Assembly (NCBI GenBank): GCA_029263435.1
Contig: JAJCXL010000312.1
Coordinates: 1 to 12,731 of the forward strand
DNA length: 12,731 nt
Source: Acidobacteriota bacterium
Lineage (GTDB): Bacteria; Acidobacteriota; Vicinamibacteria; Marinacidobacterales; SMYC01
Reading direction: 5' to 3'
The notes beneath the pieces are model-generated. The model ran no database searches, was not told the DNA's origin, and saw only the letters and a program-made list of their open reading frames with translations. The position numbers were made by a program, and so were the translations under genes. Positions within the stretch are counted from its first letter, which is position 1, and every line of letters begins with the position of its first letter. Shown piece after piece: positions 1 to 7,208 of the stretch.

Positions 1-216
1 GAAATGGCGCGGGGATGTCCGCACCAAACGAATGTTCTCGGCGCTATCTCGAAGGACGGATTCGAACTGGATATCGACCGTCCGGTAACCCGGGGTCGAG
101 CCGTTCGCCACATTGGCCGCCAGCGCTTCGTGCCTCCGAGCGAGGAAGTCCAGCACTCTTTCGACCCGACCAAGGCCTTCGTCAACGAACATATTTGCTT
201 CCATCAGAGCTTCCAT
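1..216 (-). CDS. flgB: Flagellar basal-body rod protein FlgB, N-terminal part (cut by the window edge)
   Basis: FlgB is a proximal rod subunit of the flagellar basal body, exported by the flagellar type III apparatus and assembled in the periplasm. Only the first 72 codons are visible, in frame to base 1. The reverse strand reads MEALMEANMFVDEGLGRVER near the start, then a helical stretch leading to ALAANVANGSTPGYRTVDIQ. This last part is the conserved rod-protein signature (A-N-x-A-N-x-x-T-P-G-Y, then the D-I-x-F that marks FlgB). Further on, TSPRHF matches the T-x-P-x-H of FlgB. The ATG at 216 was chosen because a sigma-54-like promoter ends about 33 bp upstream. In-frame ATGs at 204 and 192 remain possible, since the Shine-Dalgarno is weak. 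The gene follows the flrB/flrC-like pair, as in several polar-flagellum clusters, and probably heads a flgBC-fliE operon that continues outside the window. Confidence 0.9.
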   Translation of the reverse strand, partial: MEALMEANMFVDEGLGRVERVLDFLARRHEALAANVANGSTPGYRTVDIQFESVLRDSAENIRLVRTSPRHF

Positions 217-248
217 ATCGAATGCGGGGATGTCCCCCACCGCGGTAA

Positions 249-265
249 TTGCACGAACCACGCCA
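249..265 (-). promoter_or_regulatory. Sigma-54 promoter for flgB
   Basis: The reverse strand reads TGGCGTGGTTCGTGCAA. It fits the -24/-12 consensus TGGCACG-N4-TTGCW with the invariant GG and GC exactly 10 bases apart. The only change in the TGGC/TTGC core is TTGC to GTGC. Predicted transcription start is near 239, about 23 nt before the flgB ATG at 216. A sigma-54 activator is encoded just upstream. Confidence 0.75.
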
Positions 266-323
266 ACCCCGGTACAGGAATCGACGCGGCAGACGGGGCC
301 TCTTGGCGCTGGAAGCGGCCGTA

Positions 324-342
324 CCCGGCAAACTCTGCCGGG
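324..342. repeat. Perfect inverted repeat (7-bp arms, 5-base spacer) between the activator gene and flgB
   Basis: The arms CCCGGCA and TGCCGGG flank a 5-base spacer. The repeat lies about 45 bp past the stop of the response-regulator gene and is centred about 94 bp upstream of the predicted flgB transcription start. No T-run follows on either strand, so a classical intrinsic terminator is not supported. It could be a weak hairpin at the end of the flrBC transcript or an activator site for the flgB promoter. Confidence 0.4.
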
Positions 343-387
343 CGCGAGCCCCCAGGGCTCCTTCCGGTTCTTCGGTTAGCGCCTCTC

Positions 388-1764
388 TCAAGCAACATCA
401 TCGACGTGCTCCTCACGGTGTGAGTCCTTGCCGGACGGCACCGTTAGGTTGGATTCCTTGCCGGCGGGCTCCGCAACCTCGATCCCTTCACTTCGATACT
501 GACCGAGCTTGTTGCGAAGGGTCCGGATCGAGATACCGAGCTGTTCCGCCGCCCGCGTACGATTGCCGTTGGTTTGCTCGAGAGTGCTCAGGATCAGTGA
601 CTGCTCGGCTTCGGCCACCGTACGAGGCGCGGATGAGCCCGACCGCGACTCCGGGCCGTCCAGGAAGAGATCTTGCTCTTGGATCTGCTGAGACGACGAA
701 AGCGTCAGCGCGCACTCGATGACGTTCTTGAGCTCGCGAACGTTCCCCGGCCAGGCGTGCGCGGACAATCGTTTGAGCGCCGGCTCACTCAGGCTACGCT
801 CCGCCCCGCCGAGCGCAGCGCAAAACGCCCCTGCGAGCAGCTCGATGTCTTCGGGCCGATTGCGAAGGGGTGGCAGATGCAGCCGAACGACTTTGAGCCG
901 ATAGTACAGGTCTTGCCTGAAATCAGCGGATTCGACGGCGGCAGCGAGATCGACGTTCGTCGTCGCGACGACGCGCAGGTCCACCGGAACCGGCTCTCGA
1001 CCACCGATCCGATCCACCGTCTTCTCCTGAAGGACACGAAGGAGCTTGGCTTGAAGCTCCCGCGGCATCTCTCCGATCTCGTCCAACAATAGCGTGCCGC
1101 CCGAGGCGAGCTCGAACTTCCCTTCCCGACGCATGGTCGCGCCCGTGAAAGCGCCTCGCTCGTGGCCGAACAGCTCGGACTCCAGCAGAGAGTCAGGAAT
1201 CGCCGCGCAGTTGACGGCGACGAAAGGGCGGGACTTGCGAGAGCTTTCGCTATGGATGAACCGCGCAAGGACTTCTTTGCCCGTACCGCTCTCACCTTCG
1301 ACCAACACCGTCGCGGTCGATCTCGCAGCCTTGCGCGCCACCGCTAGGAGGCGCCGGACCGCCGGGGTCGCGGTGAGAAACTCTCCCGACGTCATGGAGG
1401 CCGAAGACGCCACGACCCTCTTGATGACCGCGTCGACATCGCGAGCGTCGAACGGTTTGACGAGATAGTCGGCGGCGCCTTCCTTCATCGCCTGGACGGC
1501 GTTTTGAATCGTGCCGTAGGCCGTCATCATCACGACCGGTACATCGGCTCGTTGAAACTTCAGCTTCGCCAGCAGCTGTAATCCGTCGAGCCGCGGCATT
1601 CTCAGATCGGTGAACACGACCGCGAAATCCTCCGACTCGACTTTCTCGAGCGCTTCGAGGCCGCTCGCCGCGGTGGTGACGTTGAAGCCCGCTCGGCGAA
1701 GCGCGGTATCCATTGCAACGAGCATCTGGGGCTCGTCGTCGACGACTAGTGCGTGACCGCGCAT
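388..1764 (-). CDS. flrC: Sigma-54-dependent response regulator, FlrC/FleR-like
   Basis: This is an NtrC-family transcription activator of 458 residues. The order is receiver (about 1-120), AAA+ sigma-54 interaction domain (about 130-365) and Fis-type helix-turn-helix (about 389-430). The receiver has the acidic pair D9/D10, phospho-acceptor D53, T81 and K103. The AAA+ domain has Walker A GESGTGKE (157-164), the sigma-54-contacting GAFTGA loop (204-209) and Walker B LLLDEI (225-230). It should therefore be a competent ATP-driven activator of sigma-54 polymerase. The ATG at 1764 follows GGAGGA at good spacing and overlaps the stop of the kinase gene by 19 bp, which implies translational coupling. 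The same frame is open upstream to 2052 but only antisense to kinase codons. Its position between an FlrB-like kinase and flgB makes the flagellar class (FlrC/FleR) more likely than NtrC, though the name rests on context. Confidence 0.9.
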   Translation of the reverse strand: MRGHALVVDDEPQMLVAMDTALRRAGFNVTTAASGLEALEKVESEDFAVVFTDLRMPRLDGLQLLAKLKFQRADVPVVMMTAYGTIQNAVQAMKEGAADYLVKPFDARDVDAVIKRVVASSASMTSGEFLTATPAVRRLLAVARKAARSTATVLVEGESGTGKEVLARFIHSESSRKSRPFVAVNCAAIPDSLLESELFGHERGAFTGATMRREGKFELASGGTLLLDEIGEMPRELQAKLLRVLQEKTVDRIGGREPVPVDLRVVATTNVDLAAAVESADFRQDLYYRLKVVRLHLPPLRNRPEDIELLAGAFCAALGGAERSLSEPALKRLSAHAWPGNVRELKNVIECALTLSSSQQIQEQDLFLDGPESRSGSSAPRTVAEAEQSLILSTLEQTNGNRTRAAEQLGISIRTLRNKLGQYRSEGIEVAEPAGKESNLTVPSGKDSHREEHVDDVA

Positions 1765-2972
1765 GCTTCCTCCGTGACAGGCAAGTTGATTAGAAAGGTG
1801 GCTCCACAGCCCGGCTCGCTCTCGGCCCGGATGGTGCCGCCGTGCTGGTGAATGATCGAAGACGCCACCGCAAGACCCAGGCCGGTCCCTCGGCGGTCCG
1901 TGGTGAAGAACGGATCGAAAACGCGCTCCCGGACCTCGGGGGCGAGACCCGGCCCCGAATCCTGGAAGTTCATTTCGAGCATGGATCCGACAATGCGCAA
2001 CCCCACCATCAGCTTGCCGCCGGTCGGCATGGCGTTGAGCGCGTTCAGCCACAAGTTCATCAAGACCTGCCGCAACTGGTCCGGGTCGAGAGGCATCGGC
2101 TCGCTCGAGCCCTCACCGTCGACGAGGACGTGAACGTCTCGCTCCCGCGTCAATGGCTCGAGAAAACCTCGGACCTCATCGACGAGCTCCCGGACGTTCG
2201 TGGGTACCCGACGAGGCGGCTGTGGACGGCCGAAGCTGAGCATGTTGGAGACGGCGTTGTTGAGACTCCGGATGCCGACTTGGATTTGCGACACGGAGTC
2301 GACCCCGTTCGCGGACAAGCCGGGCTCCGATTCGAGGAGCGAGACATGGAGACGGATGCCACCCAACGGATTGCGAATCTCGTGAGCGAGCTCGAGAGCC
2401 ATCTCGCCCATCGCGGCGAACCGCTCCATTTGCTGCGCCTGACGTTCCAGCGCACGAAGCTCGGTCAAGTCACGGATGACGAAGACCGCGCCACCTTCTT
2501 CGACGCCCGCGACGCCTTTCGGCCCGATCAAACCCCGGCGCTCCACGTTCAAGCTCTTCTCGAGGGTTCCGCACTTCACCGTCGCTTCGTAGCTCGAGGG
2601 GCCGTCCACGTCGAGAGGCGCTTCGAGCTCAGGGCATCGATGCGATAGCTCGGCGAGACCGGCGCAGTCATCGAAGCCGCGAACATCGTCGAAGAGTATC
2701 TCTCCGGCGGCGGCGTTCTTGTGGGTGAGGACCCCGGCGCGATCCGACACGAGCACCCCGCATTCGAGGCTTTCGAGTACCGCGCGAAGATGGCTCCCGA
2801 TTCGGTCTTTCTCTCGGACGGTGCGGCGAAGGGTCTGGTTGGTCTCTTCGAGCTCCTTGGACAGGGAGCGGAACTGTTCCGCCAAGCGGTGATAGGCGGT
2901 CTCCATGTGCGCGGACGCTTCGTTGAAGCTCTGAAACGCCGACAAAACCAACTCGGTATCGAACTCTGGCAT
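1746..2972 (-). CDS. flrB: Cytoplasmic PAS-domain histidine kinase, FlrB/FleS-like
   Basis: A soluble sensor kinase of 408 residues with no membrane segment or signal peptide. An N-terminal helical/coiled-coil region (about 10-56) precedes a PAS-like domain (about 57-170). The HisKA domain has the H-box LAHEIRNPL with H197 as predicted phospho-site. The HATPase domain has the N-box (N-x-L-W-L-N-A-L-N-A), DSGPGL and GTGLGL. This soluble PAS kinase layout is that of FlrB and FleS, which phosphorylate FlrC/FleR. The ATG at 2972 was chosen because a strong sigma-54 promoter lies at 3012-3028, with a predicted start near 3002. A longer reading from a TTG at 3017 would begin inside that promoter. 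The gene is the first of a two-gene unit with the activator, so autoregulation is likely. The input signal is not visible from sequence. Confidence 0.88.
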   Translation of the reverse strand: MPEFDTELVLSAFQSFNEASAHMETAYHRLAEQFRSLSKELEETNQTLRRTVREKDRIGSHLRAVLESLECGVLVSDRAGVLTHKNAAAGEILFDDVRGFDDCAGLAELSHRCPELEAPLDVDGPSSYEATVKCGTLEKSLNVERRGLIGPKGVAGVEEGGAVFVIRDLTELRALERQAQQMERFAAMGEMALELAHEIRNPLGGIRLHVSLLESEPGLSANGVDSVSQIQVGIRSLNNAVSNMLSFGRPQPPRRVPTNVRELVDEVRGFLEPLTRERDVHVLVDGEGSSEPMPLDPDQLRQVLMNLWLNALNAMPTGGKLMVGLRIVGSMLEMNFQDSGPGLAPEVRERVFDPFFTTDRRGTGLGLAVASSIIHQHGGTIRAESEPGCGATFLINLPVTEEACAVTH

Positions 2973-3011
2973 CAAGAAACTATCTCCCGTTGGGCCACCG
3001 CGATGGGTAGA

Positions 3012-3028
3012 TTGCAAGGGGGATGCCA
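3012..3028 (-). promoter_or_regulatory. Sigma-54 promoter for the flrB-flrC-like operon
   Basis: The reverse strand reads CTGGCATCCCCCTTGCAAT around this site. It has a full TGGC/TTGC core and GG-N10-GC spacing, a very good match to TGGCACG-N4-TTGCW. Predicted transcription start is near 3002, giving a leader of about 30 nt to the ATG at 2972, with GGGAG in that leader. Confidence 0.85.
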
Positions 3029-3102
3029 GTCTCGCAGGGCACGAAAACGGTCGAAGTACCGGTTAGTTCGAGCGATCGGAAGGCCCAAACCGCGACCGAG
3101 CG

Positions 3103-3780
3103 TCAAAGCCTCGACGGCGCCGTCAACTTTCCGGTGGTTTTCGCTGGCGACGAGATCGGCCGGGGCCCGCTGGGTCCGCTACGCTCAGGGACGGGGGCCC
3201 CGCTAGGCTCGGAAACGAGTCTCTCGAGGAGCTCCGATTGCCGTCTCATTTCCGCCGTTAGCGTTTCGACCGACGCCTTGAGCTCGTCATGTCGGCGGTC
3301 GAGGTCTCGAAAGGGCCGGAGCTGTTCGAGCTCGCCGCTCAACCGTCGATTCGTATCCGCGAGTCGGCGATGTTCGGCGATGCGCTCGAGCGTCAGATCG
3401 AGCTCGCCGAGCGAGAAGGGTTTGACGAGATATTCGAACGCTCCGAGGCGGACGGCTTCGATGGCGCTTTCCAGTGATGCAAAGCCCGTCATGAAAACGA
3501 CATAGCCCGACGGATTCTTTGCCCGCGCTTGACGCAGAACGTCGACCCCGCTTCCGACCGGGAGCTTGAGATCAGTGATCACCAGATCGAAAGTCGGCTC
3601 TGAGCGCAGGAGCTCCCGCGCTTGATCTCCGTTGCTCGCGACACTGACCACGAAGTCCTTGCTGAGAAAAAACTCTCGGAGTGTCTCGCGGATCGGCGCC
3701 TCATCCTCGACGAGCAGGATGGACAGCTTGGCCAGGTCGGCCAGGCCGTTCGATGACGCTACGGCTTCTTCCCAGTCCAT
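3103..3780 (-). CDS. Response regulator: receiver plus coiled coil, no output domain
   Basis: A 225-residue protein with a canonical receiver at about 18-135. The acidic pair is E25/D26, the phospho-acceptor D70 lies in VITDLKLP, with T98 and K120 (LVKPFS) in place, so it should be phosphorylated. After the receiver, about residues 140-200 are charged and heptad-rich (long coiled coil), ending in a Pro/Ser-rich tail. No DNA-binding, enzymatic or PilZ domain is seen, so output is probably protein-protein contact. The ATG at 3780 is preceded by GAGAGG at 7-nt spacing. The alternative is a GTG at 3825 that overlaps the upstream kinase stop by 4 bp and adds 15 residues. Either way the gene follows the hybrid kinase directly and the two are probably partners. 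Specific function not recognised. Confidence 0.85.
   Translation of the reverse strand: MDWEEAVASSNGLADLAKLSILLVEDEAPIRETLREFFLSKDFVVSVASNGDQARELLRSEPTFDLVITDLKLPVGSGVDVLRQARAKNPSGYVVFMTGFASLESAIEAVRLGAFEYLVKPFSLGELDLTLERIAEHRRLADTNRRLSGELEQLRPFRDLDRRHDELKASVETLTAEMRRQSELLERLVSEPSGAPVPERSGPSGPRPISSPAKTTGKLTAPSRL
3113..3124. repeat. 12-bp perfect palindrome upstream of the flrBC promoter
   Basis: GACGGCGCCGTC lies in the last codons of the response regulator gene. Its centre is about 116 bp upstream of the predicted sigma-54 start near 3002, within the usual range for an enhancer-type activator site. It may equally be chance in GC-rich coding DNA. Confidence 0.25.
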
Positions 3781-3821
3781 GCCAAACCTCTCTTCGGAAT
3801 CATCTCGACATCCATCGGCGC

Positions 3822-6185
3822 TCACGCGCTCTGTCCAACCGTCATCGGAGCATTCGGGTCCTCGAGCGCCGAGCGGACCGCGATAGACAGGTCGCTCAGG
3901 CTAAATGGTTTCTCGAGCACGATCACGCCCCGGCGGGAGAGATCGACGGTCCGCGGGTTGTGAGGATCGCCGCTCGCGATCATGATGCTGAGCTCTGGCT
4001 TGAGGAGCTTCAACGCCTCGTAAGTCTCACGCCCATCCATTTGGGGCATGATCATGTCGAGCACCACCAGATCCAACGCCTCGCCGACCCGACAGCGTTC
4101 TACCGCGTCGACGCCGGCCGCAACCGCGCTGACGTCATAGTTGAGACGTCGGAGCATCTCCGCGACGAGCTCGCGCACCGGCTGCTCATCGTCGACGATG
4201 AGGATGTGCTCGTTGTGACCCCGGACCACCGGTGAAGACGTCACTTCCGTTATCGACGCCCGCTTGACGGAGGGCAGATACACTCTGAACTCGGTGCCTC
4301 GGTCTGCACCGGTGTCGACTTCGATGAACCCACGAGACGCCTTGACGATCTCGGACGCGATGGACAAGCCGAGACCGGTCCCGGCATCTCCTTTGGTCGT
4401 GAAGAAGGGGTCGAAGATCCGATCGCGAGTCTCCGGGGACATCCCACATCCAGAGTCGGTCACCGAGATTCCGATCAGCTCGTCCGCGCCGTCCGAGCCT
4501 CCGGTCGCGGAGGGCATGGACTCGACCCAGGTCTTGAACGTCAAGGTGCCCCCGTTGGGCATCGCGTCGCGGGCATTGATACCGAGATTGATGAGCGTGT
4601 GCTCGAGCTGAGAAGCCTCGATCGTCGCTTCCACCGGACCCTCGCACAGTTGAACATCGAGCCAAATCTTTCGATCGAGTGTCTCCCGAAGCATTGCGAC
4701 GGCGGATTCGACGCAGGCATTGGGGTCCGAGATCGCAGAGCTCACCGTCCGAGGCCGCGCGAAGGCGAGCAACCGACGGGTGAGCTCTCCTCCTCGTCGA
4801 GCAGCGGATTGAATGACTCGCGCTTTCTTCTCGATCCTCTCGTTGTCCCCACATACGGCGCTGATCATCTCCGCATTGGGCAGAATCGTCGCGAGGATAT
4901 TGTTGAAGTCGTGCGCCATCCCACTGGCGAGAGCGCCTAGAGAGTCCAGCTTCTGAGAATGGGCTAGCTTCGATTGCAGCTTCCGCTCGTCGGTGAGATC
5001 TCTCACGATGAGCAACAAGCCCGGGCCCCCTTCGCTCTCATCGCGACGATTCAACCCGACCGAAAGTGTCCGAGCGTCGTCGGCGATCACGCGCTCGACG
5101 ACGAAGCTCTCGCCCGTCGTCCCACGCGGACGGGTCATGAAGTCGTCCAACCGGCTGACGGATGCGAGCCCGATGAGCTCACCAATGGGTCGTTCTACGA
5201 CCTCGGCTCGAGTGGTCGCGAAGATCTCGATCGCCGCCGGGTTCAACGTCGTTACTTTGAGATCCTCATCGCACAAAACGATCCCGTCGCTCGTCGTTTC
5301 CATTAGGCTGCGCAGGAGCCCGCCTTGCCGCCGACGGCGATTCTCACTGACGCGTAGGCGTCTCTCGCTCGATTCGATACGGTCGGTGGTGTTCTTCAGC
5401 TCCCGACACAACATCGCTCGCCGAAAGGCACCCTTTACGTCATCTGCGGTGAAGGGATGCTCGAGATAGTCGTCCGCTCCGCTGCGCATCAGCCGCTGCC
5501 AGCCATCATCCGACGGCGTCGTCTGCATGACGACGATAGGAAGCTCCACATCGTGTCTTCGGATCCACTCGACGAGTGACGCATCGCCCACCGCATCCGT
5601 GACCGCGCTCACTAGTAACAAGTCGAAATCGTTGTGCCGGAGCACCCGTTTCGCTTCGCGCGGGCTTCCCGCCGCCGCGACCTGATAGCCCTCACCGGAG
5701 AGACAGGCCGTCGCGCGGGCCCGAAGCGCGTCCTCGCCGGTCACAACCAGCGCTCTCGACCGGGACTCGGGCATCGGCCGACTCGACTCGGCATGAGCTC
5801 CACTCAAGATTTCCCCGGCGAGATCCGCAAGCTCGCCCGGATCGACCGGGTTCTCCACGAAGGCGGCGACACCAGCCTGGGAAGCCAGGACCGAAGCACG
5901 GGAGTCTCGGCACGATGCCGAAGTCAGGACGATGGGAATGTTTCCGAGCTCGCGATAGGCGGGGGACGACAGGAGACGGCACAGCTGGAAACCGTTCAAA
6001 CCGTCGAGCTGGACTTGGGAGATGACGAGACGAGCGCCGCCGCGCTCGACGAGGTCGAGGACTTCCTCCGCCCCTGAACAGCAACGCACGTTGTCGTGGC
6101 CGCGCTCGACGAGAGCCTCTCGGATCGCCTGCGCGAGCTCCGTGTCGCTATAGACTACGAAAATCCTATCCGGTTGCGCCCCCAT
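3822..6185 (-). CDS. Hybrid histidine kinase with two N-terminal pseudo-receivers (REC-REC-PAS-HisKA-HATPase-REC)
   Basis: A 787-residue cytoplasmic hybrid kinase. Two receiver-like folds come first (about 7-128 and 143-260). In the first, the phospho-acceptor position is Q57, the acidic pair is Y12/S13 and the conserved Lys is N112. In the second these are S193, T149/G150 and H243. Neither should be phosphorylated. A PAS domain (about 290-400) follows, then HisKA with H425 in MAHDFNNIL and a HATPase with N537, DSGCG (577-581) and GTGLGL (602-607). A complete C-terminal receiver follows with D710 and K759. The kinase core and last receiver should be active, so it can run a phosphorelay. The ATG at 6185 has GAGG 10 nt upstream. 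The adjacent diguanylate cyclase and receiver/coiled-coil genes suggest one signalling unit. No membrane segment is seen, so the input is cytoplasmic or through partner binding to the pseudo-receivers. Confidence 0.9.
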   Translation of the reverse strand: MGAQPDRIFVVYSDTELAQAIREALVERGHDNVRCCSGAEEVLDLVERGGARLVISQVQLDGLNGFQLCRLLSSPAYRELGNIPIVLTSASCRDSRASVLASQAGVAAFVENPVDPGELADLAGEILSGAHAESSRPMPESRSRALVVTGEDALRARATACLSGEGYQVAAAGSPREAKRVLRHNDFDLLLVSAVTDAVGDASLVEWIRRHDVELPIVVMQTTPSDDGWQRLMRSGADDYLEHPFTADDVKGAFRRAMLCRELKNTTDRIESSERRLRVSENRRRRQGGLLRSLMETTSDGIVLCDEDLKVTTLNPAAIEIFATTRAEVVERPIGELIGLASVSRLDDFMTRPRGTTGESFVVERVIADDARTLSVGLNRRDESEGGPGLLLIVRDLTDERKLQSKLAHSQKLDSLGALASGMAHDFNNILATILPNAEMISAVCGDNERIEKKARVIQSAARRGGELTRRLLAFARPRTVSSAISDPNACVESAVAMLRETLDRKIWLDVQLCEGPVEATIEASQLEHTLINLGINARDAMPNGGTLTFKTWVESMPSATGGSDGADELIGISVTDSGCGMSPETRDRIFDPFFTTKGDAGTGLGLSIASEIVKASRGFIEVDTGADRGTEFRVYLPSVKRASITEVTSSPVVRGHNEHILIVDDEQPVRELVAEMLRRLNYDVSAVAAGVDAVERCRVGEALDLVVLDMIMPQMDGRETYEALKLLKPELSIMIASGDPHNPRTVDLSRRGVIVLEKPFSLSDLSIAVRSALEDPNAPMTVGQSA

Positions 6186-6220
6186 CTTTTCGCTACCTCA
6201 CTCCCCCGGACGAGCCGTAT

Positions 6221-6236
6221 CCGATACTTGTATCGG
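6221..6236. promoter_or_regulatory. Interrupted palindrome, candidate operator upstream of the hybrid kinase gene
   Basis: CCGATACTTGTATCGG has two perfect 7-bp arms separated by TT, and lies 36-51 bp before the kinase ATG at 6185. It is in the only sizeable gap (6186-6284) between the cyclase and kinase genes. A 2-base loop is too tight for a good RNA hairpin, so a dimeric protein site is more likely than a terminator. No sigma-54 motif and no clear -35/-10 pair was found in this gap. Confidence 0.4.
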
Positions 6237-6284
6237 CAGCAATGCGTATGAGCTTTACCCTTCCGGAGGCGAAAACGACCCGTG

Positions 6285-7208
6285 TCATGACGCGGACATG
6301 CGTCGCGCGCCGACGCTCGCCGTTAGCGTGAGCTCCGACGAGGGTGACCGGAACGACGCTCGCTCTTGGTTCCCATCGGCAGTTCTCGTGAAAGGGCGAG
6401 CACGCTCGTCGCATCGGCCGAGATAACGCTCGGCGAAGAGCCCCATGCACGTCAGATGGCCGTTGCGCTCGAACCCGACTCGGTTTCCGCCGAGCTTCTT
6501 CACGTAGTAGAGCGCCTGGTCGGCGGCTGCGAAAAGCGCTTCCGAGCTGGCGTGCTCGGGGATGGCCGCGACGCCCAGGCTGGCCGTGATCTTGGCGTCA
6601 GCGACACTGGTGCCGCCTTGGCCGAAACGCCTCTCGATCGCCTTTCGAATTCGAGTCGCGACGAGAAGCCCCGTCGTTTGGTCCGCGCAGTGGAGCAAGA
6701 GCGCGAACTCGTCACCGCCGAGTCGTGCCAGCACATCACCGGTCCGGAACCCTTCGCGAAGACCTTCCGCGACGCTTTCAAGAACCTCGTTACCGGCTTG
6801 GTGTCCGAACTGGTCGTTGACGGCTTTGAATCCATCGAGGTCGACGAGGACCAAAGCAACACTATGGCCGTAGCGAAGCGCACGCGAGACTTCGAGCCGG
6901 CTTTCGTCCTCGAAGTACGCGTAGTTGTGTAGTCCGGTCAGGCGGTCGTGGTAAGCCATCTCATAAGCGACGGCGAGAGAGTCGTTCTCGACGACGACGG
7001 GATCGACGAGCATCCCGTTCTTGAGGAAGTAGTCGAGCGCGGTCGCTCGAATATCGAGCCCCGCCATTTCGACATGGCTAGCGGTGACGAGGCGATGAGC
7101 CGCCAACACCGCTTGCCAGTGACTTTCGGCCTCCTTCGGCGAGACCTGCAACCGAAAGTAGCGAAGGACCTCGTCCTTGTGGAGCGTTTCCCGCACGGAC
7201 GGCGTCAT
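6285..7208 (-). CDS. Diguanylate cyclase (GGDEF)
   Basis: A 307-residue protein predicted to make cyclic di-GMP from two GTP. The GGDEF domain spans about 82-250. It begins with DRLTGLHNYAYF, has the metal-binding VDLDGFKAVND segment and an intact GGDEF active site at 164-168. An RxxD inhibitory site (R155 to D158) sits five residues before it, so product feedback inhibition is expected. The N-terminal about 80 residues are helical, with no recognised sensor domain and no membrane segment. About 55 residues after the GGDEF fold are Arg/Ser-rich and unrecognised. The ATG at 7208 overlaps the stop of the EF-hand gene by 4 bp (ATGA), so the two proteins are translationally coupled. The pair shares a sigma-54 promoter at 7937-7952, which places cyclic di-GMP synthesis inside the flagellar regulon by inference. 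Confidence 0.92.
   Translation of the reverse strand: MTPSVRETLHKDEVLRYFRLQVSPKEAESHWQAVLAAHRLVTASHVEMAGLDIRATALDYFLKNGMLVDPVVVENDSLAVAYEMAYHDRLTGLHNYAYFEDESRLEVSRALRYGHSVALVLVDLDGFKAVNDQFGHQAGNEVLESVAEGLREGFRTGDVLARLGGDEFALLLHCADQTTGLLVATRIRKAIERRFGQGGTSVADAKITASLGVAAIPEHASSEALFAAADQALYYVKKLGGNRVGFERNGHLTCMGLFAERYLGRCDERARPFTRTADGNQERASFRSPSSELTLTASVGARRMSAS

Noticed and set aside
1870..1885. Sigma-54-like GG-N10-GC match on the minus strand
   Set aside because: It falls within the codons for the conserved GTGLGLA segment of the kinase ATPase domain and has no gene start just downstream. Best explained by coding constraint.
1765..2052. Longer N-terminus for the sigma-54 activator (about 96 extra codons, open to 2052)
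   Set aside because: The extra codons lie inside the kinase gene in another frame and are Arg/Gly/His-rich without domain features. The receiver begins right after the ATG at 1764, which has GGAGGA in front.
1842..2648. Plus-strand open frame of 268 codons
   Set aside because: It is entirely antisense to the FlrB-like kinase, whose H, N and G boxes are intact. No domain in the translated frame.
2973..3017. TTG start at 3017 for the FlrB-like kinase
   Set aside because: The codon lies inside the sigma-54 promoter core, so it would not be in the transcript. No Shine-Dalgarno precedes it.
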